The notes beneath the pieces were generated by a model. It worked only from the letters and a program-made list of their open reading frames with translations. It ran no database searches and had not been told where the DNA came from. Of a stretch of 64,000 nt of DNA, positions 1 to 8,891 are shown one piece after another. The stretch's first letter is position 1. Each line of letters begins with the position of its first letter. The position numbers and the translations under genes are program-made. The stretch comes from Paracoccus versutus. Lineage in GTDB: Bacteria; Pseudomonadota; Alphaproteobacteria; Rhodobacterales; Rhodobacteraceae. The stretch lies in assembly GCF_000763885.1 (NCBI RefSeq), contig NZ_JRKO01000012.1:39931-103930 (forward strand), in the 5' to 3' direction.

Positions 1-102
1 CCGGATGTCGGCCAGGGTCCGCGCATCCTGCGCCGCCGCGGGCCAGGCCGCCAGCGCGAAACCGGCGGCCAGCAGCAGCCCCCTGAAACCCCAGGCCGCC
101 AT
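1..102 (-). CDS. cpoB: CpoB/YbgF tol-pal coordinator, N-terminal fragment
   Basis: Only the first 34 codons lie in the window. They encode a typical Sec signal peptide: a short basic N-terminus, an Ala/Leu-rich core and an AAAQ-type cleavage site, followed by QDARTLADIR. The ATG overlaps the pal stop codon (TGATG), so the gene is translationally coupled to pal. A secreted protein directly after pal is normally CpoB (YbgF), the periplasmic TPR protein that coordinates Tol-Pal with peptidoglycan synthesis. The identity rests on position and the signal peptide, because no diagnostic domain is visible. Confidence 0.75.
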   Translation of the reverse strand, partial: MAAWGFRGLLLAAGFALAAWPAAAQDARTLADIR

Positions 103-611
103 CACATGCCCGCCCCTGGGCTGACCACGGTCACCGCGCGGCGGTTCTTGGTAAAGCATTCCTCGGTCGAGCAGATCGCCAGCGGGCGCTCCTTGCCATA
201 GCTGACGGTGCGCAGCCGGCCCGGCGCGATGCCTTGCGAAATCAGGTATTCCTGCACCGAATTGGCGCGGCGGGCACCCAGGGCGAGGTTGTATTCGCGG
301 GTGCCCTGCTCATCGGCATGGCCCTCGATCACGGCCGAGAAGCCCTGGTTCTGGTTCAGCCAGCCGGCCTGGTTGGCCAGGGTCATCCGCGCCTCGGCGG
401 TCAGGGTGGACTGGTCCAGCGGAAACAGGACGGTATCGCCGACGCTGGCCTTGAAATATTCGGCCGTGCCCGGCAGCGCGGTCGCGCCCACCCCGCCCAG
501 GCCGCCCGCCCCGGCATAGGGATCCTGGACCTGCATGTCCTGCGCCGGCCGGGCGCAGGCCGCCAGCGCGAGAACGGCGCCGATCGCGGCAATTTTCATG
601 AAAGTTTTCAT
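102..611 (-). CDS. pal: Pal, peptidoglycan-associated lipoprotein
   Basis: Outer-membrane lipoprotein that ties the outer membrane to peptidoglycan and is the end point of the Tol-Pal machine. The N-terminus is a lipoprotein signal with the lipobox LAAC. It is followed by an Ala/Gly/Pro-rich linker and a C-terminal OmpA-like domain with the peptidoglycan-binding signature GHADEQGTREYNLALG. Length, about 170 aa, is normal. In-frame ATGs at 623, 611 and 599 are possible starts; 611 is chosen because a GGAC/AGGA stretch lies just upstream. It follows tolB with a gap of about 20 nt and overlaps cpoB. Confidence 0.95.
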   Translation of the reverse strand: MKTFMKIAAIGAVLALAACARPAQDMQVQDPYAGAGGLGGVGATALPGTAEYFKASVGDTVLFPLDQSTLTAEARMTLANQAGWLNQNQGFSAVIEGHADEQGTREYNLALGARRANSVQEYLISQGIAPGRLRTVSYGKERPLAICSTEECFTKNRRAVTVVSPGAGM

Positions 612-633
612 AATCCTGTCCATCTTACGCGCT

Positions 634-1962
634 TCAGGGCAGCAGCGGGCCCCAATCGGGGTCCGAGGCTGCGCCGTTGATCTTGACCGGGCGCATGTTG
701 CGCCCCGTGATGTCCACCGAATGCAGGCGCGGCTGGCCGTCGCCGCCCGGCGTCACCCGCGTGAACATCACGACGCGCCCATTGGGGGCCCAAGTCGGGC
801 CCTCGTCAAGGAACGATTCCGTCAGCATTTTCTCTTCCGAACCATCGGTGCGCATGACGCCGATGTGGAACTTGCCGCCGACCTGCCGGGTAAAGGCGAT
901 CATGTCGCCGCGCGGCGACCAGACCGGGGTGCCATAGCGCCCCTCGCCAAAGCTGATCCGCCTGGGCTCGCCGCCGTTCGCGCCCATGACGTAAAGCTGC
1001 GGCGTCCCCGAGCGGTCGCTTTCGAAGACGATCTGCTTGCCGTCCGGGCTGTAGCTGGGCGAGGTCTCGATCGAGGGCGCATTGGTCAGCGCCCGCTGCG
1101 CCCCGGTCGCGGCATCCATCTGGTAGATGTCGGTATTGCCGCTTTTCTCCAGCGAATAGACGATCCAGCGCCCGTCGGGCGAGAAGCGGGGCGAAAAGCT
1201 CATCGTGCCCTGCTGGCTCGCGCCCAGCTGGCGCACGCCCAGCGAGTTCACGTCCATCATCATCGCCTGCGGGAAGCCGGTGGCATAGCTGGTGTAAAGC
1301 AGCCGCGAGCCGTCGGGCGAAAAGCGCGGCTTCAGCACCAGCGTGGCATCGTCGGTCAGCCATTTCACGTTGGCGCCGTCGTAATCCATGATGCCGATAC
1401 GCTTGCGGCGCGCGTCCTTCGGGCCGGTTTCCTGCACGAAGGCGACGCGGCTGTCGAAATAGGGCCCCTCGCCCGTCAGCCGCGAATAGACCTGGTCGGC
1501 CGCCTTGTGCGCGGCCCGGCGCCAGTTGCCGGTCGCCGCGTCGAACTGCATGCCGTCGCCCAGCGGCTGGCCGGCGAAGACGTCGAACAGGCGGAACTTG
1601 ACCACGACCTTGCCGCCCTCGACCTTGACCGATCCGGTGATCAGCGCCTGGGCGTTGATCGCCTTCCAGTCCTCGTAGGAGACCGGCGCGTCGAAGCTTT
1701 CGGGCCGCGCGATATGGGCGCTGGCCGGGATCTCGCGGAACAGGCCGGTGCCGGTCAGGTCGGCGGCGATCAGGTTCTGCACCTGCGCCAGGTATTCGCC
1801 CGCGCCGCCCTCGTCGTGGAAGCGGGCGATGGCGAAGGGCATCGGCTCGATCACGCCGTCGGTGATCTCGATCCGCAAGGGCCCGTCCTGCGCCAGGACC
1901 GGCGCGGCAAGCCCAAGACCCGCAAGGGCCATGACGGAGGTCAGCAGGAATTTACGCAACAT
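634..1962 (-). CDS. tolB: TolB, Tol-Pal periplasmic beta-propeller
   Basis: Periplasmic protein that binds Pal and links it to the inner-membrane TolQRA complex. The 442-aa product has a signal peptide ending in VLAQ, an N-terminal alpha/beta domain (about residues 25-160), and a C-terminal six-blade propeller with repeated SPDG signatures such as [21 protein letters not shown] and [11 protein letters not shown]. The start at 1962 is preferred over the longer frame reaching 2031, because an AGAGGG ribosome site sits just upstream and the signal peptide then starts at residue 1. It lies between tolA and pal in a minus-strand operon. Confidence 0.97.
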   Translation of the reverse strand: MLRKFLLTSVMALAGLGLAAPVLAQDGPLRIEITDGVIEPMPFAIARFHDEGGAGEYLAQVQNLIAADLTGTGLFREIPASAHIARPESFDAPVSYEDWKAINAQALITGSVKVEGGKVVVKFRLFDVFAGQPLGDGMQFDAATGNWRRAAHKAADQVYSRLTGEGPYFDSRVAFVQETGPKDARRKRIGIMDYDGANVKWLTDDATLVLKPRFSPDGSRLLYTSYATGFPQAMMMDVNSLGVRQLGASQQGTMSFSPRFSPDGRWIVYSLEKSGNTDIYQMDAATGAQRALTNAPSIETSPSYSPDGKQIVFESDRSGTPQLYVMGANGGEPRRISFGEGRYGTPVWSPRGDMIAFTRQVGGKFHIGVMRTDGSEEKMLTESFLDEGPTWAPNGRVVMFTRVTPGGDGQPRLHSVDITGRNMRPVKINGAASDPDWGPLLP

Positions 1963-2032
1963 GTTTCGCCCTCTGGAGGTCTTGGTTGCAGGATAGAGTG
2001 TCGCACCGAGAGATGCCATGCGGGATGCCATG

Positions 2033-3589
2033 TCACTTGACCCGCGCGCCGCCGCTGGCGTTGAAGTCGATGATGACGTCCTTCCAGCGGTTGTATTTTT
2101 CCGGCGGCAGCTTGTAGCCGCCCTTTTCGCACATCAGGATCGCCCGGCGCGCGGCCTCGTAGGCCTGTTTCGCTGCCGCATCCGAGCCGCCATCATGGCC
2201 GATCATGCGCAGCGAGCCCTTTTCCACCGTCCCGTCCGGCGCCATCGAGAACTGCACCGAAACCGTGGTCCGGCTGGCCTCGGTCGACAGCGAGCCGCGG
2301 TTCCAGCATTGCTCGACCGCCACGCGGAAGCCGTCCTTCTCGCCCTGGCTCAGCGGCGGCCCGTTCGCGGCGGCGCCACCGCCGCCCGAACCGCCCGAGC
2401 CCTGGTCCTGCATCGCCTCGGCCAGCGCGGCCTGCTTGGCGGCCTCGGCGGCCTTGCGCTCGGCCTCGGCCTGCTCGCGGGCCTTGGCTTCGGCGGCAGC
2501 CTTCTCGGCCGCCTTCTTCTCGGCTGCGGCGCGTTCGGCGGCGGCCTGTTCCTCGGCCTCCTTGCGGGCCTTCGCCTCGGCGGCCTTTCTCTCGGCCTCG
2601 GCCTTTTCAGCGGCAGCCTTTTCAGCCGCAGCTTTCTCGGCAGCGACTTTCTCGGCTGCCGCTTTTTCGGCGGCGGCCTTCTCGGCGGCGGCGCGGCGCT
2701 CGGCCTCGGCCTTGCGCTCGGCGGCGCGTTTTTCGGCGGCGGCTTCCTCGGCGGCGGCCTTATCGGCCGCTTCGGCCGCGGCCAGGCGGCGGGCGCGGGC
2801 CTCGGCTTCCTCGGCCTTGCGGGCGGCTTCCGCATCGGCCTGGGCCTGGGCTTCGCGGCGCTCTTCCCTGGCGCGTTCCTCGGCCGCGCGGCGGGCGGCG
2901 GCCTCCTCGGCCTTGGCGGCGGCGGTGCGTTCGGCAGCCGCCTCGGCTTCCTGCCGGGCCAGCAATTCCTCGCGCTGGCGCGCGGCCTCCGCGGCGGCGC
3001 GGCGGGCCTGCACGGCCTCGGCCAGCCCTTCGGGGCGGCCGCGAGGGCGCGAGGATTCGACCAGGGCCAGCGCCGAACGCTGCGGGATCGGCGCCGGCGA
3101 TTGCGGCTGGGCGGGATTGCGCGCCGGATCGGGGCGGTCCGACGCCTGTGGCAGCGCCGCCAGGTCCACGGTATTCTGCGGCTCGGCGGGGCGCGGCGCA
3201 TCGGTCGCCACGGCGACAGGCCGGTTCGGGGTCTGGAAATCCGACAGGTCCGGCCGCGCCTCGGGCCGCGAGGGGGGCGTGGACAGCTCTGCCGCCTGCG
3301 CATCGGGGGCGGGCGGGCTGACCGCCTCGACCTCGCCCAGCCGGTTCTCGTCGGCGGGCGGACGCGGCTGCGCCGGGGTGGTCGCGGCGGCATCGGATAC
3401 CGGGCCGCGCCCGGCGGCCGCGGCGGCCAGCGACTGGAACTCGGCCTCGGACATGGTCGCGACCTCGGCCATGCGCACGGCCTCCAGCGGCTGCGGCCGG
3501 AACAGCGCGCCGCCGACCAGCGCCGCGCCCAACAGCCCGGCATGGGCGACGCCCGAAACCCAGAAGCCGATGCGTTCCGCCCGGTCCAT
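2033..3589 (-). CDS. tolA: TolA-like cell envelope integrity protein
   Basis: Inner-membrane protein that spans the periplasm and passes TolQR-derived force to TolB/Pal. The 518-aa product has an N-terminal membrane anchor (about residues 8-30), then a Pro-rich segment. A long Ala/Glu/Lys coiled coil follows (about 170-390), built from near-repeats such as [10 protein letters not shown] and [10 protein letters not shown]. The small C-terminal domain is TonB-like and contains a single-Cys EQCWN segment. It starts 3 nt after the tolR stop. The repetitive middle makes this gene prone to length variation, and the antisense strand carries a spurious Gly-rich open frame over it. Confidence 0.93.
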   Translation of the reverse strand: MDRAERIGFWVSGVAHAGLLGAALVGGALFRPQPLEAVRMAEVATMSEAEFQSLAAAAAGRGPVSDAAATTPAQPRPPADENRLGEVEAVSPPAPDAQAAELSTPPSRPEARPDLSDFQTPNRPVAVATDAPRPAEPQNTVDLAALPQASDRPDPARNPAQPQSPAPIPQRSALALVESSRPRGRPEGLAEAVQARRAAAEAARQREELLARQEAEAAAERTAAAKAEEAAARRAAEERAREERREAQAQADAEAARKAEEAEARARRLAAAEAADKAAAEEAAAEKRAAERKAEAERRAAAEKAAAEKAAAEKVAAEKAAAEKAAAEKAEAERKAAEAKARKEAEEQAAAERAAAEKKAAEKAAAEAKAREQAEAERKAAEAAKQAALAEAMQDQGSGGSGGGGAAANGPPLSQGEKDGFRVAVEQCWNRGSLSTEASRTTVSVQFSMAPDGTVEKGSLRMIGHDGGSDAAAKQAYEAARRAILMCEKGGYKLPPEKYNRWKDVIIDFNASGGARVK

Positions 3590-3592
3590 GGC

Positions 3593-4057
3593 TCAGCCGT
3601 CCGATCCCGCGTCCATGCGCGGCCCACCCGCCTCGGTCACGAGGACGATGTTGTTGAAGCCGGCCGCGTTCAGCGCCCCCATGACCTCCATGATCCGGGC
3701 ATAGGGGATGGCGCCGTCGGCACGCAGGTAGATCTTGTCGCTCTGCCGCTCAGCGGCGACGGCGCGCAGCCGGGTGACAAGCTCGTTTTCGGGGACTTCG
3801 GTGGTCATGACCAGGATCGGCCCCTCGGGCGTGACCGAGACGCTCAGCGGCTCCTCGGGCTCGGCGGGCACGGCCTGGGCGGCGGTCTTGGGCAGTTCCA
3901 GGGGCACGCCCACGGTCAGAAGCGGCGCCGCCACCATGAAGATGATCAGCAGCACCAGCATCACGTCCACGAAGGGCGTGACGTTGATTTCCGCCATCGG
4001 CTGGCTGCGGGCGCGGCCCTTGCCGTTGCGGCCCCGCTTGACGATCCCCGCGCCCAT
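3593..4057 (-). CDS. tolR: TolR, Tol-Pal proton channel subunit (ExbD family)
   Basis: Partner of TolQ in the inner-membrane proton-driven motor. The 154-aa product has a short basic cytoplasmic tail and one membrane span near the N-terminus containing the essential aspartate in the motif INVTPFVDVMLVLLIIFMV. A periplasmic ExbD/TolR domain follows. The ATG at 4057 lies 1 nt after the tolQ stop, which fits tight translational coupling. A longer in-frame extension to 4141 lies inside tolQ and has no family resemblance. Confidence 0.96.
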   Translation of the reverse strand: MGAGIVKRGRNGKGRARSQPMAEINVTPFVDVMLVLLIIFMVAAPLLTVGVPLELPKTAAQAVPAEPEEPLSVSVTPEGPILVMTTEVPENELVTRLRAVAAERQSDKIYLRADGAIPYARIMEVMGALNAAGFNNIVLVTEAGGPRMDAGSDG

Positions 4058-4058
4058 C

Positions 4059-4754
<696 letters not shown>

Positions 4755-5264
4755 GAAATTCGGCCTGTCCTTTGGGCCGCTGGGATGCGGCTTCTGCTGG
4801 GCCGGAGTTAGCAGAACCGCCCAGCGGAGCAACCCCGTGGCGCGTCAATTCTGCGTCAATTGCCCGCGAGATCGGGCCTGCCGCCGCACCCCCGCCTGGC
4901 GGAGGGGCGCGGGGTCCGCGCCGGGCGGGCGGCAAGGACGGCGATTCGGCCGCGGCGCATCGGAATGCAGGGCAAGGACCGGCGCGCCGCCGTTGCGGGA
5001 AGGGGTCGCGGCCCCGAATATCGGCCGCAGGCCAAGGGCGATAACCGGCCTGCATGGGTGAATCTCCCGCCAAGGCCCCGGCCGATGACCGGGAACGCGA
5101 TCCCCTTCATGCGCTCTTGATCGACTGTTCATGGCGGGCGCAGAAGCCGGGCGCGACCCCCATGCGAAAGGGGCGAGGGCTTGATAGGGTTGCGAAGCAA
5201 TGGAACAGTTCCGGCCGGGGCGTCACGGCCGCGACCAAGGCCGGCAGAAGCGAGGAAGCCTGGG
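4755..5264. other. tolQ/ybgC divergent intergenic region, 510 bp
   Basis: No convincing gene lies between the divergent tolQ and ybgC. Open frames here are shadows without ribosome sites or recognisable sequence. The tolQ-proximal end holds the 9-bp direct repeat listed separately. The middle (about 4860-5060) is very GC-rich and contains only generic short palindromes. I see no strong promoter hexamers. The distance and orientation imply separate promoters for the two genes. Confidence 0.6.
4842..4861 (-). promoter_or_regulatory. 11-bp-spaced direct repeat upstream of tolQ
   Basis: Two perfect copies of GCGTCAATT start at 4842 and 4853, one helical turn apart. On the tolQ strand this reads AATTGACGC twice, and each copy contains a TTGACG that could also serve as a -35 element. 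The site is about 88 nt upstream of the tolQ start. The layout resembles binding sites of OmpR/PhoB-class response regulators. Which regulator binds, if any, is unknown. Confidence 0.4.
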
Positions 5265-5702
5265 ATGCAGCTGAACCCACCCTTTCAAGATGGCCCTGCA
5301 TTCACGCAGGCTTATCGCGTTTACTATGCGGATACGGATGCCGGCGGCATCGTCTATCATTCCAGATACCTTGAATTTGCCGAGCGAAGCCGCTCCGAAT
5401 TGCTGAGGCATGTCGGATACCCCCTCGTCAGCCCGGACGGAGAGCAGTTCGTGGCACGAAATGCCGATATTGCCTGGCAAAGGCCGGCATGCCTCGACGA
5501 CCTGATCGTTTGCGCGACGTCGGTGATTTCCATCAGGGGCGCAGGCGTGCGCATCCGGCATGTCTTTCGCAGGGAAAGCCAGGTGCTGGCGCGGATCGAG
5601 ATTGAATTGGTACATATCAACAAGTCCATGAAACCGGCGAGAATACCGCCCGCGCTGGTCGAGGCCTTCTTGCCCTATCTGGAACCCGGCGACCCGGCCT
5701 GA
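5265..5702 (+). CDS. ybgC: YbgC-type acyl-CoA thioesterase (hotdog fold)
   Basis: A 145-aa 4-hydroxybenzoyl-CoA thioesterase-family protein, usually encoded next to tolQ and acting on acyl-CoA. The signature YYADTDAGGIVYHSRYLEF carries the catalytic Asp (DTD), and the length is typical. The ATG at 5265 follows an AGGAAG ribosome site at good spacing. In most proteobacteria ybgC is the first gene of the tol operon; here it is divergent and 510 bp away. It uses AT-rich codons more than its neighbours do (for example CATATCAACAAG), so it may have been rearranged or acquired. Confidence 0.85.
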   Translation: MQLNPPFQDGPAFTQAYRVYYADTDAGGIVYHSRYLEFAERSRSELLRHVGYPLVSPDGEQFVARNADIAWQRPACLDDLIVCATSVISIRGAGVRIRHVFRRESQVLARIEIELVHINKSMKPARIPPALVEAFLPYLEPGDPA

Positions 5703-5852
5703 CGCCCCCGGTCAAGGTCCGGCCGGCGGCCACCCCCTGCCGGAAACAGATAAGGGGTATTTATCTATTAATCACATCACTTCACAAAACTTGACCGGAG
5801 GGGAGCGATTCCCCTGCCCCTTTTCGCAGGTTCATTGCGAAGGAGAGGAACC

Positions 5853-6337
5853 ATGCTGGAGGCGGTCTCGGAATACCGGGTCATCCTGGGGTCATCGGCG
5901 CCGATTGCCACGCGGTCGACAACAAGATCATCGCGGCGGTGCTGGGCCGAAACGGCATCGAGGTGGTGAACCTGGGCGCCATGGTCAGCCAGGACGAGTT
6001 CATCCAGGCCGCCATCGAGGAAAAGGCCGACGCCATCCTGGTCTCGTCGATCTATGGCCATGGCGAGATCGACTGCCAGGGCCTGCGCGCCCGCTGCGCG
6101 GAGCGCGGGCTGGGCGAGATCCTGCTTTACGTCGGCGGCAACCTGGTGATCGGCAAGCGCGCCTTCGCCGAGGTCGAGCAGCGCTTCCTCGAGATGGGCT
6201 ATGACCGGGTCTTCCCGCCGACCGTGCGGCTCGAGGACGTGGTGGACCTGCTGAGGACCGACATCCGCATCCGCCGCCCGCGGGCCTATGGTCACAACTC
6301 GGCCGCTTTCGGCATCACCGAACGCCTGTCCGCCTGA
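5853..6337 (+). pseudogene. glmS: Glutamate (methylaspartate) mutase S subunit, frameshifted
   Basis: The B12-binding small subunit of glutamate mutase, which rearranges glutamate to 3-methylaspartate together with GlmE. A strong ribosome site (GAAGGAGAGG) precedes the ATG at 5853, which reads MLEAVSEYRVILG. The frame is then lost in a run of four G at 5888-5891. One extra G would restore VILG-VIGADCHAV, and the rest of the family sequence continues in the other frame (VNLGAMVSQDEFI, GHGEIDCQGL, LLYVGGNLVIGK) to 6337. The cobalamin motif DxHxxG reads DCHAVD, so the Gly is replaced by Asp. No GlmE or GlmL gene is nearby. It is either a real pseudogene or a homopolymer sequencing error, but the Asp substitution argues independently for decay. 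Confidence 0.8.
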
Positions 6338-6361
6338 CCAAGCCCATGTCCGAAACTCGGG

Positions 6362-6835
6362 CTAGGCGCGGCCGGCATCGCTTTTGGCCGCCAACTCCTC
6401 CGTTATCGCCGCTGCGACGCAGTCGCGCACCCGCCTGACCCGCTGGAGAGCGCCGGACTGGCCATGGGTCAGCAGCCAGAGTTCGGACTCCGGGCGGAAC
6501 ACGCACGGCAATGCCGGCACCAAACCGGCGCGGCGGGCGGCGAAGTCGGGCAGCACCGCCCAGCCGGCGCCCTTGCGCACCGCCTGGAACTGGGCGGCGA
6601 AGGGGGCCAGCCGCAAGCATGGGCGAAGCCCCGGACAATAGCTCTCCAACCAGTTCGCCATGGCCAGATAGGCCAGATCCTCGGTCCAGCCGATGACCGG
6701 GTGCCGGTGCAGATCCTCGGGCCTCTCGGGGGCGCCGTGCCGCCGCACATGGTCCGGCGCGGCATAAAGCCCGAAGCGGATCGCACCCAGCCTTCTCAGG
6801 CGATAGTTGCCCTGGCCCTCGATCGCGCATTGCAC
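6362..6835 (-). pseudogene. LysR-type regulator, C-terminal fragment
   Basis: A 157-aa frame with the effector-binding fold of LysR regulators: RFGLYAAPDHVRRHG, a WTEDLAYL segment, and VRKGAGWAVLPDFAARR, which matches the usual GxGxxxLP element near the end of the domain. The N-terminal winged helix-turn-helix and about half of the first subdomain are missing. The frame stops resembling a LysR at about 6835, exactly where the quinone-oxidoreductase remnant begins on the other strand. This is best read as a deletion junction. No function as a DNA-binding regulator is expected. Confidence 0.75.
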
Positions 6836-7036
6836 GGCGGATCGGGCGGAATACGAGGCGGCGGCCGGGCGGCTGTTCGCGGCCCTGCAGGAGGGGCATC
6901 CCCGGGCCGCGGAGCCCCGGACCTATCGGCTGGCGCAAGCCGCCCTGGCCCAGGCCGATGCCGAGGCCCGCAGGCCCGCAGGACCACAGGACCACAGGAC
7001 CACAGGACCACAGGATCCGTCGTCCTGATCCCGTGA
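6831..7036 (+). pseudogene. NADPH:quinone oxidoreductase, C-terminal remnant
   Basis: The plus strand encodes DRAEYEAAAGRLFAALQEG, then RTYRLAQAALAQADAEAR, and, in a different frame, RTTGSVVLIP followed by a stop. These are the last ~60 residues of the quinone-oxidoreductase (QOR) branch of medium-chain dehydrogenases, which typically end in LEARxTTGSxxLxP. The frame is broken by an 8-bp tandem repeat inserted in the codons between EAR and TTGS. The N-terminal 80% of the gene is absent. Confidence 0.7.
6967..7014 (+). repeat. Six-unit 8-bp tandem repeat
   Basis: Two copies of CCCGCAGG (6967-6982) are followed by four of ACCACAGG (6983-7014). The repeat lies in the tail of the broken quinone-oxidoreductase remnant. 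Reverting to one unit of each would remove 32 bp and restore the reading frame EAR-RTTGSVVLIP. The array therefore looks like slipped-strand expansion inside a gene that was no longer selected, or the event that inactivated it. Confidence 0.85.
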
Positions 7037-7046
7037 CCCAGGGCCG

Positions 7047-7631
7047 TCACTGCGGCAGACGCGCCGCCAGCCGCAGCGCATGCGAGGGATCGGTCGCCGC
7101 GGGCGGCATCACCGGGTCATAGGCGGCCCGGATCAGCGCCGCCAGCTCCGGCGAGGGCGTGACGTCGCGGGCAAAGCTCAGCATGGCCCGCACGGCGACG
7201 GTTTCGGCAAGCTGGCCCGGATGGGCCCCGGCCAGCCGTCCGCCCATGTTCACGAAACCGATGCAGGCGCGGATGGCGCCGTCGGCGTCAAAGCGGAACA
7301 GCCGATACTGGTCGGCATCGCTGCCCTGCAACCGCGCCGCCAGACCGGGCTGGCCGGTCAGCCGGTCGAGATCCGGCAGATCCCGCAATTCCTGCCAGCC
7401 GCGCAGGAAAAAGGTCATCATGTTCGCCCCCATCTCGGGGTCGGTCTCGGCGATGGGATGGCGGGCATGGGCCAGGACGGCGCGGGTGGCGTCGCGAAAC
7501 ACCGCCAGGCTTTCATCGGCCAGGCCGAAGATGACCGGCGCCACCGGCCGGCCCCAGCGCGCACAAAGATAGCGCCCGTCGCGGGTGAACAGGCCGGCTA
7601 TGGTTTCGGGTGTCAGGGCATTCTGCGTCAT
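7047..7631 (-). CDS. Conserved-looking protein of unknown function
   Basis: A 194-aa soluble protein with no signal peptide or membrane span. It contains several Trp/Phe-rich segments (FTRDGRYLCARWGRPVAPVIFG, split here by meaning only; FFLRGWQELRDLPDL) and ends in HALRLAARLPQ. Codon use and third-position GC match the neighbouring housekeeping genes, and the start is a clean ATG. I do not recognise a family. It stands alone on the minus strand, with the decayed patch downstream and a Hint-domain gene upstream. Confidence 0.7.
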   Translation of the reverse strand: MTQNALTPETIAGLFTRDGRYLCARWGRPVAPVIFGLADESLAVFRDATRAVLAHARHPIAETDPEMGANMMTFFLRGWQELRDLPDLDRLTGQPGLAARLQGSDADQYRLFRFDADGAIRACIGFVNMGGRLAGAHPGQLAETVAVRAMLSFARDVTPSPELAALIRAAYDPVMPPAATDPSHALRLAARLPQ

Positions 7632-7730
7632 GGCGCGACCTTAGCCCGCGCCAGGGGCGGAAGAAAGCACCCCCGGCGCAAGGCGGGCGATGCAGGCGGG
7701 CGGGACGGCCTGCATCGCGGTTTCGCGGCG

Positions 7731-8891
7731 TCAATGCAGCCCGGCAGCCTCGGCGACCAGCGGGCGGCCGTTGCGCAGATGGCGCAGCGCCAGCCTGCGG
7801 CCCTGCCGGCCCGAGACGATCTCGCGCGCGGCGACCGGCGGGGCGACCGGCTCGCGCAGGGCGGGGAAAAGCGCAAACAGCTCTTCGCGGGCGCTGCGGC
7901 CGATGGCTTTCAGCGCCTGCGCGCCGGGGTAAAGCGATTCCGCCTCGGCCCCGTTGGCAAAGACGACCTCGTGCCGGTCGAAGGCGAAGTGGAAATATTC
8001 CACCACCTCCAGATCCTGGGCGATGTCCACCCCGTCCAGCATCAGCAGCTGCTTGGCCGCGACCAGCACTTCGGCACAGCCGAACAGCCGCATCGCCACC
8101 CTGGAGCGCACCAGGATGCGATGCTGCGGCGAGACCAGCAGGTCGGCCGAAGGCACGCCCTGCCCCAACGCCCCGGCGCGGATACGAATCGGGCGCAGCT
8201 TGGGCGTGGCCGCCAGTTCCCGGCCCAGCCGGCGCGAGGCGATCCAGCGCAGCGGTTTCAGCCCGTTGTCCAGCGTCCGCACCAGGTCGCCGATGCGCAG
8301 GCTTTCGACCGGCCGCAGCCCCCCGGCGCATTCGATCAGCGTGCCGCGGGTGAAGCAGACGATCTCGGCCTCGAAGATCTCGGCGCTGAAGCCGATGGTG
8401 GCGACGCCCGTGTCGCCCGACAAGCGGGTCACGCCCAAGATCTCGATCTTGGAGATGCGGGCATGGGCGCTCCAGGCAGCCGCCGTGTCCGTCGATGGAC
8501 GGACGAACAGATCGCCATTGCTCATCTGCATGAGGATGCCGTTCAGTTCCACCACGCTGGCACCGCCATCCTCATCATGCACGGTAACAGCAAAGCGAGC
8601 GCTGAGAAAGGTGTTGAGGGTGACGGCGCTTTGCGGGCTGCCATCCGGGTCGGTATAGGAAAACCGGCTGGCAGGTTGCAGAAAACCCGACTGATAGCTG
8701 GTTCTGAAGGTTCTGTTGCCGCCTGAGCCGAAGTAATCGCCGGTCAAGGCGAGGGGCGCGATTTCCTCGCGGCCCTCGACCTCCCAGCCGACGATCGCAT
8801 TGGCCTGGTCCTGGTTGATGTTGCTGGAGGGGGTGGGATCGAGCAGGGACCGGTTGCCGATCCACATGAGGTTAACAGTCGTAACAGGCAA
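7731..8891 (-). CDS. Hint-domain (Hedgehog/intein-type) protein
   Basis: A 386-aa protein with an N-terminal beta-rich region of unknown role (about residues 1-180) and a Hint_2-type domain beginning near CFTRGTLIECAGGLRPVESL. The domain includes VSPQHRILVRS, the conserved histidine block, and then VEYFHFAFDRHEVVFANG. Such proteins are common in Rhodobacteraceae, often secreted by type I systems, and are presumed to self-process at the Cys. The start is TTG at 8891, supported by AAGGAG 6-7 nt upstream; the first ATG is too far from that site. A perfect FNR-type box lies 87-100 nt upstream, so oxygen-dependent expression is plausible. Confidence 0.85.
   Translation of the reverse strand: MPVTTVNLMWIGNRSLLDPTPSSNINQDQANAIVGWEVEGREEIAPLALTGDYFGSGGNRTFRTSYQSGFLQPASRFSYTDPDGSPQSAVTLNTFLSARFAVTVHDEDGGASVVELNGILMQMSNGDLFVRPSTDTAAAWSAHARISKIEILGVTRLSGDTGVATIGFSAEIFEAEIVCFTRGTLIECAGGLRPVESLRIGDLVRTLDNGLKPLRWIASRRLGRELAATPKLRPIRIRAGALGQGVPSADLLVSPQHRILVRSRVAMRLFGCAEVLVAAKQLLMLDGVDIAQDLEVVEYFHFAFDRHEVVFANGAEAESLYPGAQALKAIGRSAREELFALFPALREPVAPPVAAREIVSGRQGRRLALRHLRNGRPLVAEAAGLH

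Noticed and set aside
5888..5892. Programmed frameshift in glmS
   Set aside because: No slippery heptamer, downstream Shine-Dalgarno or structure stands out, and the family needs no recoding; mutation or a homopolymer error is simpler.
6967..7014. Short tandem array as a CRISPR remnant
   Set aside because: Units are 8 bp without spacers. No array of about 30-bp repeats with unique spacers exists anywhere in the window.
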